Source of the DNA: Steinernema hermaphroditum
Lineage: Eukaryota; Nematoda; Chromadorea; Rhabditida; Steinernematidae
Assembly (NCBI GenBank): GCA_030435675.1
Contig: CM059623.1
Coordinates: 7,280,012 to 7,344,011 of the forward strand
Direction of reading: 5' to 3'
DNA length: 64,000 nucleotides
Shown here: positions 10,576-20,847 of the stretch, in pieces
How the letters are laid out: every line of letters begins with the position of its first letter
Numbering within the stretch: position 1 is the stretch's first letter
Position numbers and translations under genes: made by a program
Notes under the pieces: generated by a model
What the model saw: the letters and a program-made list of their open reading frames with translations, nothing else
Database searches by the model: none
What the model was told of the DNA's origin: nothing

Positions 10576-12047
10576 ATGAAGCACGCCGAGAAGGACGAGA
10601 AGCGTCGAAAACGCGCGGAGCGGATGCAGGCGAACAAGAACAACAAAGCTCTTCGATTAAAGATATTACGAAAAACTGGAAGTTCTGCTAAGATTTTGTC
10701 GTGGCGCGATAGTAGGTCAACGGAGCAATGGCACCTATCAAATTCATTGCTTCTGTTCAGAACACAATAAGAAAAAGGCTGTTCTCGAAAGTAAAGCCAT
10801 CAAAAAGTTCGAAGCTGTGCAGCAAGAGAAGGAAGCGACTGTTCCGCCTGTGATTGCGAAGCTCGGCAATCAAGGTTTGTTTTTTTTAATCTGGACACTT
10901 TTTAGGAGGGAGGCTCTTTAGATAGAAGATACAAACTGGGAATTGCCATTCCTGGCTCCATTTTGAATAATGCGCAGAGCCCAGAACTACGCTCTTACCT
11001 CGCCGGGCAAATAGCCCGGACTGCGGCTGTGTTTTGTGTGGACGAAGTCATAGTGTTCGACGAAACCGCACGGATGTCGAACTCGTATGTTGCAATGGCA
11101 TTGCGTAGTTTACTATACGATACTGTACAGACAGGTTGACTCGTACTTCACGAGAAGTTGGACGGGTCAGGAGAAAGTGAATGAGACAAACGTTGAGTGT
11201 AATTTCCATCTGGCCCGGATTTTGGAGTATCTCGAATGTCCTCAGTATTTGAGAAAGCAGCTGTTTCCCCTTCATCCGTCTCTGCGATATTCTGGTATGA
11301 TTATTCATCTGGGCATCTTTCTCAATTCACTATGTGCTGTAGGCGTTCTCAACCCTCTGGATTCGATGAGCCACTTGAGGGCGACTGATTTGTCCATCCC
11401 TTACAGAGAGGGAGTCGTTCTTGACAAACCTGTGAAGATTGGTCGCGGACCATTCTGCGATGTCGGATTGGAAAAGGACCTCCAAATTGACAAAGATGTG
11501 CTGCTTCCACCTGGTACGCGTGTCACCGTTAAGGTCACACATACTGATCCTGGTCAGTTGTTGTGTTGTGGACTGCGAAATGACTCTAGTTTGTTCAGAT
11601 AAGAAGAACTTCAGAGGATCGCTTGTGAGTGCTCGATCTGTTCGCGAGAAAGAAGGTCTCTATTGGGGTTATACCGTGAAATTGGCAAAGAGCTTTTCTG
11701 AGGTCATAAAAAGCGACTACGATGTGATAGTTGGCACGTCCGAGCGTGGTCAGCCGATTGCCGACCTCGATGTTCCAATTTCGGAACGCAAGTAAGTCAT
11801 TTGTTGCATCTGGTAATCTTTAAATTTATTTTTCCTTAGCCGCGTTCTTATCGTTTTTGGTGGTTTGGATGGATTGGAATCAGCTGTAGACGCTGACGAA
11901 CAAGTTCGTGAGACGGATCCTGCTAAACTGTTCACGTACTACATCAATGCGGTTCCTGATCAAGGAAGTCGAACTATTAGAACAGAAGAAGCCGTTATGA
12001 TAACGCTGTCAGCCTTGAAACTCAAGTTTGACAAGCTGTTCCGATAA
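10576..12047 (+). CDS. SPOUT-domain RNA methyltransferase (SPOUT1/C9orf114-like)
   Basis: Seven exons (10576-10711, 10761-10874, 10922-11084, 11131-11294, 11343-11552, 11599-11791, 11840-12047) make 395 codons. After a basic coiled N-terminus comes the family core: YKLGIAIPGSILNNAQSPELRSYL and VFCVDEVIVFDE, a variable insertion ending HPSLRYSGVLNPLDS, and HLRATDLSIPYREGVV. The SAM-binding SPOUT knot follows, with GLYWGYTVKLA, YDVIVGTSERG, VLIVFGGLDGLE and the C-terminal RTEEAVMITLSAL. Human SPOUT1 (CENP-32) methylates 28S rRNA and is also reported on spindles. Intron 2 uses the second of two adjacent AGs, because the first would put a stop in frame. Confidence 0.9.
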
Positions 12048-12242
12048 TGTCGATATGGTTTCAGTTTGTTGTTTTCTTGTTGCAGATATGGATTGTTGTT
12101 TTGTTGTTGTTTATATGAATGGTTTACCTGGGGTTTCGTCCAGCTTCTCACTTAACGCGGTTTGTGGAGCCGCTTTCTCTTATCTTCTATATGTGTGCAT
12201 GCCCCCCAGTTTATCCGCTGTGTTTAAGGGAAAGGGGGAAGG

Positions 12243-13883
12243 ATGATACCGATGGGCGGTCAGCTTCGCTTCGCCTTCAGGAAATGGCCAATGGTCATAC
12301 GCAAACCCATGAATGTAACCAAGAACAGGGACTTTGTGAGTTTCTTTTCATCTAGACTTCGATCGGAAGTTAATTATAAGGCATGCGACCGCGTTGTGCG
12401 GTCGTATTGCTGTTCTCACTGACATCGTTCATAATCTTAACTGATCTGGTAAAGCGTTCTTTTCTGTTCGATGAGTATTCCGTTTAGAGTGTCACGGCTG
12501 GGAACCCCTCGAAGGCGGACGCTATACTCCTACAGAAGCGCAGAACGTTTTCAAAACTGAAGTGGGTCGTACCTACTGCTCTGGCGGTTGGTGGAGTCGG
12601 CTATGCTATTTACGCCCTCTCACCGGATCATCGAGAACTAACTGACAAGAAGCACTATTACTCCGACTGGAAGGTACGTCGACAAACTGAGGATTTCACT
12701 GTTTGGGATCGATCTAGATACGGCTCTACTTTTCCCTGCCCTTAAATGCATTGTCGCGGTGCGCAGGAGTAATTGCAAATGCGGAGATCCCTACTTTCCT
12801 TCGATCGCCTCTGTTGGGTTGCTTCGCTCGGGCTTACGATTGCCGTATGGACGAAGCGGTAGAGCCATCTTTCGAAAGTTACCCTTCGTTCTCGGCTTTC
12901 TTCAATCGCCAGTTACGAGAAGATGCTCGACCGATTAGTTCGGCTGGATTGGTGTCTCCAGCGGATGGAAAAGTACTCCACTACGGCCCTGTTGAAGATG
13001 GAAGGATTGAATACGTCAAAGGGCATGACTACGATGTAAAAGAATTTCTCGGTCCTGATGCTGTCCTGGAGCACAAAGTTTGTTCATTTATGATGGACAT
13101 TAACTGTATCTCAGAGTGTAGAAAGGCCAAACAAAGTTATACCAGATGGTCATTTACTTGGCACCGGGTAATTACCACGGCTTTCATTCACCAACTTCTT
13201 GGACCGCGTCGCAACAAATCCATCATCCTGGACTCTTACTTTCCGTGAAACCTGCTGTTCTTGATCAGATCCCCCACTTGTTCTGTCTCAACGAACGTCT
13301 AGTGCTTAACGGTCAATGGAAGCACGGCTTCTTTTCAATGAGTGCCGTAGCTGCAACAAACGTTGGTGACATCTCCATCGAAGCTGTTTGTTGAAACCTA
13401 CAGTGATCTTTGTAATCGGTATTATTTAGGATCCCACCTTGAAAACCAATCTGACTGGTAACACTGATCCAAGGTGCAAGACTTTTCCGATGAACCATTC
13501 CTACGCTCCGGGCCAGCGTGTTGGTGAATTCAGGCTTGGGTCGACGATCGTACTGGTGAGTTCACCCTTTGTACTGTGTTCACACTTCTGCATATCGGAT
13601 CGTATCAGAGCTGGTCAAGATGAATCTGAACTTGATCTGTTTAAGCTGGGTCCCACATAATCCCTCAAACAACGGCTTCATCTGCTTTCAGATATTAAAA
13701 GTGCAGAAAGCATGATTTGCTTGTACACGATTTGTAAAAACTTCTTAAATTCTTGTTCGCATTAGGTACTTAAATTTAATATTTAATGTTTAGGTGTTCG
13801 AGGCCCCGTCAACAGTGCAGTTTGCGGTACAGGCAGGCGATTCGCTTCGGTACGGTCAGAGCCTCGTTATTGATGGTGTATAG
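12243..13883 (+). CDS. psd-1: Phosphatidylserine decarboxylase proenzyme, mitochondrial
   Basis: Six in-phase exons (12243-12335, 12488-12673, 12718-13077, 13146-13385, 13430-13555, 13794-13883) give 364 codons. The enzyme converts phosphatidylserine to phosphatidylethanolamine at the inner mitochondrial membrane. The Arg-rich start ([17 protein letters not shown]) fits a targeting sequence, and a TM helix follows ([19 protein letters not shown]). Family motifs are [23 protein letters not shown], the catalytic-histidine [29 protein letters not shown] and LGSTIVL, where self-cleavage makes the pyruvoyl group. It starts 195 bases after SPOUT1 on the same strand, so a two-gene operon is possible. 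ATG 12252 is an alternative start. Confidence 0.9.
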
Positions 13884-14235
13884 GGTTTATAATAAAGTGC
13901 TCAAATTTGTGCAGGTTGTTTATTGTTGTAGGGCCGTTGTTATGTTGTTGTGTTTTATCAATTTTCGTATCTTTACATTGAATAAACTTTTATCACGTCG
14001 TTAACTATCATTATTTGCTCTAACAAGGGAACCTCGCGAAGTGATACGCGCCGATCGGGCTGCGGTGAGATGGGACGAATAGGGTTGGGCTAGGGAGTCA
14101 AAGCCCCATAAACTCAGCTGCCTGAAATTATGGCATCTGCCAAAAACATGGCAAAAACAAAAACATGGCCACGAAGTTGCAAAAATTCACAACACTCGAT
14201 ACTAGTACGACCGCAATGGCTATTGTATAGTGCAG
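13884..14235. other. Downstream of psd-1, with a dispersed repeat
   Basis: No gene seen. 14026-14110 carries a segment found inverted near 47745-47830 (see the repeat entry). Confidence 0.4.
14026..14110 (+). repeat. Dispersed about 85-bp repeat, copy 1
   Basis: The stretch GGGAACCTCGCGAAGTGATA...CGATCGGGCTGCGGTGAGAT continues through a GGGTTGGGCT-like tail. It reappears as a reverse complement near 47745-47830 with only a few changes. No coding frame is shared. Confidence 0.7.
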
Positions 14236-15734
14236 TTTATATCCCTCACGAAACTCTTACAAAAAATCGCAAGGCTCCCACACCGAGAAATTCACGCGCC
14301 ATTTCTTACGATCGGCAGATTTACAAGGGAAATTGGTCATTATCACAGTTTTTGCTCACTTTTCTCGCGAGTTCCGCGATCTCGCTAGAATTGCTGAGCG
14401 TAATTTTGTTCAGCATCGTTCAGCGCGCCGAATGAGCCCGTGTTTGTGCCGATCCGAGCAATATCCACAGAGAAATAAGCTTCACATCAACTTGCGTTTT
14501 CAACATCCCGGATTTCGACCCATTTCTATTGGGTTGATGCATTGAAAATGAGCCATTTGGTAAACATCCTTTAATTTCGCCATGTGTACCCATAGGGCAT
14601 AATTGATAGGCGCGTTGTTTAGTACAGCGAACTCTCACTCCACTTTATGATTCGCCGCTTGTCCACTGCATTCCTCTTGCTGTTGCAGGTCTATTCTGTC
14701 TTGACGGTCATTTTTTGGCACCTCGAGATGGCGAAATGCTAAGTCATGTGCGGGCTTCCTATGGTATTAATTGTGTTATGGACGCTGACTGCTTCTAATC
14801 ACGTACATCCTTGGGTCTAACCTACTGAACGCACCTATCGATGTGTTCGTCATATATCAGAAAGTGACGCAGTCTAAAAAATATGGCCTTCTCGGATCAC
14901 CATGTTCTGTTAACTCCAACGTTTCCAATTGGTTGAGTATTATAACAGGCAACAAAGGTATGCATTAGGTAGCTATCACTCACAGCTACCATGCCCACAT
15001 ACTGACTCCACGAGCTCATTTCAACTTTAATGAAACAAAGGCCACAAGTGGAAAAAATGACCCTTAGATTCCCAAAAAGTACCACTGCCCAAGATCTCAC
15101 ATTTTCAAGCTGACCTCCAGAATGGCTCTTCGTTTTGAGCTGATAGACTGTGCTTTGCACATTCATATAGCACACTCATAGCTCTATCTTACTGTCATAA
15201 GTGTTAATCAATAAGCGACGATATCGGAGGAAATCACTTAGAATAAGGCAAAAAGGTCGAAAATTGGACCAAAACATTTTTCGACCCCAAACCCCTTGTG
15301 TTCTATGAACCAGAGATCCGGCTCTTGTCCCAGAAGTGGGCCGAAGTTGTTGATGCTAACGGCGAATACCTTGATTAGATTGTGTGCCTTTTTGATAATA
15401 AATATCTACTTTCAAAAAGGCTCATTTATTATGCATCAACCCAATAGCATAGGACAGGGAACTTTCAGCAAAACGGTAAGGAGAACCTAATGTAAAGCTT
15501 ATTTCTTTGTGGATATTGCTCGGATCGGCACAAACCCGGGCTCATTCGGCGCGCTGAACGGTGCTGAACAAAGTTACGCTCAGTAATTCTAGCGAGATCT
15601 CGCAACTCGCGAGAAAAGTGAGCAAAAACTGTGATAATGACCAATTTCCCTTGTAAATCTGCCGATGGTGGGAAATGGCGCGCCAATTTTTCGTGGTGGG
15701 AGCTTTTGAAGAGTTTCGTGAGGGGTACAATATA
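14236..15734. mobile_element. Foldback element: about 320-bp inverted arms
   Basis: 14236-14555 and 15412-15734 are inverted, diverged copies. They share CCCTCACGAAACTCTT, GATCGGCAGATTTAC, TGCTCACTTTTCTCGCGAG, CGGCGCGCTGAA-type blocks and ATTGGGTTGATGCAT near the inner edges. The 850-bp centre has no coding frame. This is either one foldback/long-TIR element or two copies of a non-autonomous element inserted head to head. No target duplication was found. Confidence 0.6.
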
Positions 15735-15737
15735 AGC

Positions 15738-16070
15738 GGCGTTGCCTGTGTGGTCGAGTGGTAGTGCTGTCACTCGAAACGAACGACAGACTAGGGTTGG
15801 CATTCGAGTCAGAAAACGCCGAGTCGCCGAGTCGAGTCGAGTCGGACTTTCCGAGTCGACTCGAACTCGAACTCGGACTCGACTCGAACTCGGACTCGAC
15901 TCGAACTCGAACTCGGACGCGACTCGAACTCGGACTCGACTCGGACTCGACTCGAACTCGGACTCGACTCGAACTCGGACGCGACTCGAACTCGAACTCG
16001 GACTCGACTCGAACTCGAACTCGAACTCGAACTCGAACTCGAACTCGACTCGAACTCGAGTCGTGCACAG
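15738..16070. repeat. Simple-sequence block (CGAACT/CGGACT)n with a hAT-like left end
   Basis: 15830-16055 is almost pure CGAACT, CGGACT and CGACT hexamers and pentamers. Its left edge, TAGGGTTGGC at 15792, resembles the CAGGG/CAGTG ends of the other two repeat-cored elements. No matching right end is present. Long open frames rich in Glu-Phe, Ser-Arg or Arg-Thr here are products of the repeat. Confidence 0.65.
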
Positions 16071-16155
16071 GACCACGAATTGGTACAGTAAATGTCGCAC
16101 GTTCGGAAACCAATTTAGCCAGATCTTCCTTAACTCGTTTAGTGCGATTTGCAGC

Positions 16156-16298
16156 CAGTGCTGGCGGATTTCGGATCGGATTTTTCGGATCGGATTTCGG
16201 ATTTCGGACTTCCGAAAAGTCGGATTCGGATTATCCGAAGTGTCGGATTCGGATTTCGGATTCGGATTTGCGAGTTTCAATCCGATCCGCCAGCACTG
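16156..16298. mobile_element. 143-bp hAT-type MITE with CGGATT core
   Basis: The ends CAGTGCTGGCGGAT and ATCCGCCAGCACTG are exact inverted repeats. Flanking 8-mers TTTGCAGC (16148-16155) and TTTGCAGA (16299-16306) match at 7 of 8, a hAT-length duplication. The inside is CGGATTTCGGA-type repeats. Structurally it is a sister of the 2437-2973 element, but with a different core repeat. Confidence 0.8.
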
Positions 16299-16306
16299 TT
16301 TGCAGA

Positions 16307-16972
16307 TATTATGATAGGCACTAGTGTTCTTGTTGCCCGCATGATGTTCAGCGAGACGCATTCCACTATTGAAAGCCGAAACCGATCAAATTTTAATGGA
16401 AATTTAACAAATTTCTGATATTTTCATGAAAGTCCATGAAAGCCACACCATAGAAATGGATGAACTTTCTCAATTCGCAATGAAGTCGCCCACGCAAAAT
16501 GCTCAGCAGAGAATTTGCCATAGATTCACCTGTTGGATTTTTATTTAATGTGTGTCGAGAAAAGTTCGAGAAACTGTCAAAATACGGCGTATCTTCAAAT
16601 TCGGACCGATTATGATCGGTAACGGTGCTCGTGTTGTCTGCCAAATGATCAGCACCGCGCACTCTGTACCAATTCAAAGCGAACGTACGGCATTCGCTGT
16701 ACCAATTCGCGGGGATGATCCTAGCACGATTACCCTGTGGTGTACCAAATCACGAAGGTACGAGCTTCATTGTTCAACAAACCAGGACGCACCACCCCGG
16801 ACGGTGCGGGTGCTCAGCACAAACGAGCGTCTACCAGCGCAAACAGCGAAGGACAACAGACTACCGTATAGGACAACAGGTCATTTCAGGGCGATCGCTT
16901 GAAGACCCAAGTACACAGTAATTGTGTCCGTTTTATTCAGTAATTTGCAATTTAAGTGAACGTGAAACAAAA
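16307..16972. other. No gene recognised
   Basis: Only short frames. A segment at 16675-16735 (GAACGTACGGCATTCGCTGTACC...) recurs inverted at about 16060-16110, so the simple-repeat block beside it was inserted into a copy of an older repeat. Confidence 0.35.
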
Positions 16973-17397
16973 TTAAAGTGTGCCACGGTAAAGGGCTTGA
17001 ATAATAAATGATCTGTAGTGGGGAATGATGCGATCCGTACTTTGGCAGCGAGCGAGAAGGTCGGCCGTGCAGCATACATAAACACCACAATCGCTGCCGT
17101 TATTTTGCAAAAATTCTAAAGGGCCATTCTAAAAATGTGGAATGGAATAAATTTTCCTTTCCATGTCGATCTTTACCTCGATGACTGAATTCCAAGTTCC
17201 ACTTTCATAGAGAGAACTGAAGAGTAACTGGAAATGTCGAAAGATGGTGCTAGTAAGAGCCGAATTATTTCTGGTTGAACGTAAGGAATCAAAATAATGC
17301 AAGCTTTTCTGTTCTGCGTCGGCAGCGAGAAGGCTCCAGTGATTTCCATTCAAATGTAAAAGGAACAGTATCATGTCATAACTTGTAATGTGTTGAT
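16973..17397 (-). CDS. Ulp1/SENP-like cysteine protease (C48), C-terminal part
   Basis: Two exons, 17397-17177 and 17128-16973, join in phase across a 48-base intron whose removal also removes the only stop. The frame reads LNGNHWSLLAADAE, with the catalytic His-Trp, then LHYFDSL, with the Asp, and after the splice LQNNGSDCGVYVC, with the nucleophile Cys. So the full catalytic triad is present. Ulp1 proteases cut SUMO or ubiquitin-like tags; similar domains also ride on MULE-type transposons. The first exon begins at an AG with no partner seen, and PAT-1 starts 65 bp upstream, so the 5' part was probably displaced or lost. Confidence 0.7.
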
Positions 17398-17461
17398 CTG
17401 ATCACCATTTGGCAACAGATGTTGACCCACTTGCTAGCATTTTAGCATAGTAAAATGAATG

Positions 17462-17643
17462 AAGGTTGATTTCCGCGTAGCGCGCCGACAAAACTGGCGT
17501 TGTGTCTCAGCTCGATTTGCTGAGACGATTTGTCGTAGGTTCGGTGTTTAGGTTAGGGGCAAAGGGCGAAATTCGTTTGAATTTCTTCATCTTGCTAAAC
17601 AGTTCAAACGAGTAGTCGTTATTTGATCTATTCTAGAAGTGTT
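17462..17643 (+). repeat. PAT-1 split direct repeat A1
   Basis: 182 bp, matching A2 at 20633-20814 from GGTTGATTTCCGCG to TTCTAGAAGTGTT, with two or so differences. Confidence 0.9.
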
Positions 17644-17855
17644 TACTATTAGGAAGGTGGTGTTTTGTACTCTTGGGTGTTTTGCTTGAGTGTATCGCGT
17701 TTGCGATTTGAATCACACCGGTTGGTGTGCACTTGGTTCCAGTGGAACTCAGCTGGGATTCAGCTTGTTGGCGATTTTGTTCGTGCGTGTTAACGCAAAG
17801 TGGAGTTTGTCGCCTGTGACAACTCGGTAAAGTTTGCAGCGTGTTGCAGGTAATC

Positions 17856-18593
17856 ATGAGCGAGCACGATGAGGCCGCTTCCACCTTGGAGGAAAAGGTG
17901 GACAGCATGCAAGCTATCCAGAGCCAATTGTTGGAAACGCAGAGCCAAATGGCCGTCTTGATGAAACGACTGTCGGACCAGATGGCATCGAGCCAGCAGC
18001 CTGCTGCGATCTCAGAGAAGCCACTGAGAAGTTCCGGTTTGGATCGCCAGTATAAGCTCAATAGTGATTGGATCAAACGGCTTGAGCAGATGAGCTCGTC
18101 GATCGAAGATAATACGGCGGTGACTGCATTGTTAGAAGACATGAAGGCGAGGAACGTGATGCTCCGAAAGGGTGACGCCTGCCCTAGTTTCTTCCCCTAT
18201 GTGGATGATAGGCTGCAAGCCAATCCGGACAAGCCACTGGCGCAGGTTGTTTCAGAAGCCTTGGAGAAGTTCATCGACTTAGAAGCAGCTCGAGCAAATC
18301 CGCTATTGACGGCAGCGTCGTTTAAGAACCCGTTGGGGCGGAAGCGGAACTACCCCTTTCGACAGGGTGGCGGAAACGGATCCCGCGCTTCCGTCACGTG
18401 GAACTCAAGGGACAACTCCTATGCCAACCTGTCGGCTCAGGTCCAGCTGTTGCAGCAGCAAGTTAGCGCTGGTTTCGGAAATCTCAACGCTGTGTCACCG
18501 TATCCACGAGGACCGAATCAACCGATGTGCTTCCAGTGCAAGGGTTTCGGGCACTATTCCAACAAGTGCCCTCAAGGACCGTCGCGACAGTGA
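17856..18593 (+). CDS. PAT-1 Gag-like protein with zinc knuckle
   Basis: ATG 17856 opens 245 codons. The N-terminal half is a coiled coil (EKVDSMQAIQSQLLETQSQM). The middle carries DWIKRLEQ and EDMKARNVMLRKGDA, both also present in the two other PAT Gags. The C-terminus has a CX2CX4HX4C knuckle, CFQCKGFGHYSNKC. It packages the element RNA. The pol frame overlaps its end in the +1 frame, so pol probably needs a frameshift or re-start. Confidence 0.85.
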   Translation: MSEHDEAASTLEEKVDSMQAIQSQLLETQSQMAVLMKRLSDQMASSQQPAAISEKPLRSSGLDRQYKLNSDWIKRLEQMSSSIEDNTAVTALLEDMKARNVMLRKGDACPSFFPYVDDRLQANPDKPLAQVVSEALEKFIDLEAARANPLLTAASFKNPLGRKRNYPFRQGGGNGSRASVTWNSRDNSYANLSAQVQLLQQQVSAGFGNLNAVSPYPRGPNQPMCFQCKGFGHYSNKCPQGPSRQ

Positions 18594-20516
18594 TTCGCAG
18601 CTATGTTGTTCGTCGGACGTCTCAGTCGTCGGTAAGCTAAGGGATAACATCAGGTTTTGGGAGGAGTTGGAGGCGCCAGAATGGATTTTACATGTGATTC
18701 GAAACGGATTCGCATTGCCCTTTAAGGCGAATGCATGTATTTCGTCATTTTTTAAGAAAAACGCCTGCATGAATCAACGGGATAAGGAATTTGTGTGTGC
18801 GGAATTGAAGTCTTTGATCCAAACACGGGCAATTAGTTTGGTTAAAACGAAGCCACGGGTAGTTAGTCCCATGGCAGTGGTACATAACAGTACCAAACCA
18901 CGGCTTGTCATTGATCTTTCATGGTTAAATGATTTTTTGGAGGTAAAATCCGTGACTTTTGAGTGTTTGGAGAATGTGGTGGCGATGCTACCGAAAGGTG
19001 GCTACATGTCATGTTTCGACATGAAGTCGGGATATCATCACGTGGATATTCGTCAGGAGGACAGAACGTTCCTCGGTATTGAATGGGAAGGAGAGTATTT
19101 TGTATTTAATGTGCTTCCCTTTGGACTAGCTCCGGCACCTATGATTTTTACCAAGTTATTTCGGCCTTTGCTGCATAAATGGCGTGAGAGCGGCATAAAT
19201 TGCGCGCTGTATTTGGATGACGGGTTGATATTCGCTCCATCGGAGCGGTTATGCGTGTCGTATGTCGAAACAATACGCAAGGATCTGCGGGCCGCGGGTG
19301 TAGTCACAGCGGACGAAAAATGTATCTGGGAACCGGTTCAGAACCTTTCCTGGTTGGGATTCGTGATTAACCTAGATAATTTTTCAGTCAGCTTGACCGA
19401 AAAGCGATTAACTAGGTTGGAAGGAAAAATTGTGGACATCCTGCAAAAGGAGTCTCCTAGCAAAGAGGAAAGAATGAAGCTGGCGGGAACCATCGCCTCG
19501 ACCGGCTTTATTTTTGGTCCAGTAGCTTCATTAAAAGCACGCAGTTTGCATGCAGTCCTGAAGCAGATGGAGCATCTGCCAGCGCGTGCCAAACAAACAC
19601 TAGCTAGGGAGGAGGTTCGCGATCTTAGGTGGTGGTGGCAGAACGCCAGGAAACGGAATAGTAAATCTTTGGAGGTTGAATTGTCTACGCGTCGTTTGGC
19701 CACTGATGCATCAGCTACGGGGATGGGAGCAGTTATGTGGCTCCAGAATGGAACAACCGTAAGAACGAACATGAATTTTAAACCTCATGAAAGAGCCGAA
19801 TCCAGTGCCTTCAGGGAGGTAGCAGCAGTTCGGTTTGCGATCAAGGCGTTTTGTAATGAACTTAAAGGGACGCGGATCCGCGTTCAGATTGACAACCAAG
19901 CGGCCGTGAGCATAGTTAACAAGGGTAGTCCTATTGAAAAGTTGCAGGAATTGGCCGAGGATATTTTTGATTTCATGGAAAGCATTGGCTCGGAATTGGA
20001 CCCGATTTGGGTGCCAAGAGACAGCAATGTCTTGGCAGATGAAGCCAGCAGATTATTAGATAGGGATGATTGGGGCATTCGAAAGGAGATCTTTGATTTT
20101 TGCGTGCAACAGTGGGGTCAGCCATCGCTGGATGCGTTTGCCAAAGCCGGAACGCGAAATGTGAGCGCTTTTTGTCTAGATATGCGGACATCGGCAGTGA
20201 AGGAGTGGACGGCTTTGCTTCTTCGTGGAACAATGAGTTCGTTTGGGCCGTTCCCCCACCGCGTCTCGTTCCACGTGTAGTGGCCCACTTATTGCGGCAA
20301 CGAGCTAGTGCCATATTAGGGATCCCGTATTGGCCATCTCATCTGTTCTTCCCAACGGTCTGGGAAGGGCAAGGTTGGAGATGGTTTGTTAAGGATGTCA
20401 TATGGTTTGCAGAAGGTTCGGAGATCTTCACGCCTTCGACGTACGAGAACTCGACCTTCAACGAACCTTATTCTCACTTTCCCTTCTGCTTCTTGTATAT
20501 AAACTGCGCACTTTAG
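18594..20516 (+). pseudogene. PAT-1 reverse transcriptase-RNase H-methyltransferase-like polyprotein, frameshifted
   Basis: The +1 frame relative to gag, open well before 18594 and up to 20280, encodes a DIRS-type RT. Motifs are VIDLSWLND, SCFDMKSGYHHVDI, NVLPFGLAPAPMIF and the catalytic CALYLDDGLIF. RNase H follows (RLATDASATGMGAV, VQIDNQAAVSIV, VPRDSNVLADEASRLL). From about 20150 the continuation is in another frame: FLSRYADIGSEGVDGFASSW, EFVWAVPPPRLVPRVV, ILGIPYWPSHLFFP, ending at 20516. That tail resembles the Dam-like adenine methyltransferase domain known in DIRS elements. A one-base shift separates the two parts. Confidence 0.85.
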
Positions 20517-20524
20517 GCGTCTTG

Positions 20525-20585
20525 CTCCGTGAACTTTGTTTGCTTGTTGTATTGTCGCCAGTTTGGAGGACAGGCGAAGCGGAAA
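20525..20585 (+). repeat. PAT-1 split direct repeat B1
   Basis: Starts CTCCGTGAAC and runs TTTGTTTGCTTGTTGTATTG...GGCGAAGCGGAAA, matching B2 at 21988-22064, which has 15 or so extra bases (TGAATAAAGCAAACC) near its start. Confidence 0.85.
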
Positions 20586-20632
20586 TGGGCTTTTCCGCGG
20601 AGTGGCGTAACGCAGCGAAGCCACGTAGCGGA

Positions 20633-20814
20633 AAGGTTGATTTCCGCGTAGCGCGCCGACAAAACTGGCGTTGTGTCTCAGCTCGATTTGCTGAGACGAT
20701 TTGTCGTAGGTTCGGTGTTTAGGTTAGGGGTAAAGGGCGAAATTCGTTTGAATTTCTTCATCTTGCTAAACAGTTCAAACGAGTAGTCGTTAGTTGATCT
20801 ATTCTAGAAGTGTT
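20633..20814 (+). repeat. PAT-1 split direct repeat A2
   Basis: 182-bp match to A1. It follows B1 by 47 bp and precedes the recombinase frame. Confidence 0.9.
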
Positions 20815-20847
20815 CCACCCGCCCTCCCAGCTTTAGGTCGACGTTGA

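Noticed and set aside
15465..16361. A 298-codon minus frame rich in Glu-Phe and Ser-Arg, and plus frames rich in Arg-Thr.
   Set aside because: They are translations of CGAACT/CGGACT repeats, open in several frames on both strands at once.
20140..20180. Programmed frameshift before the methyltransferase-like tail.
   Set aside because: The shift is at a different codon in PAT-1 and PAT-2 and absent at this point in PAT-3, so these are mutations.
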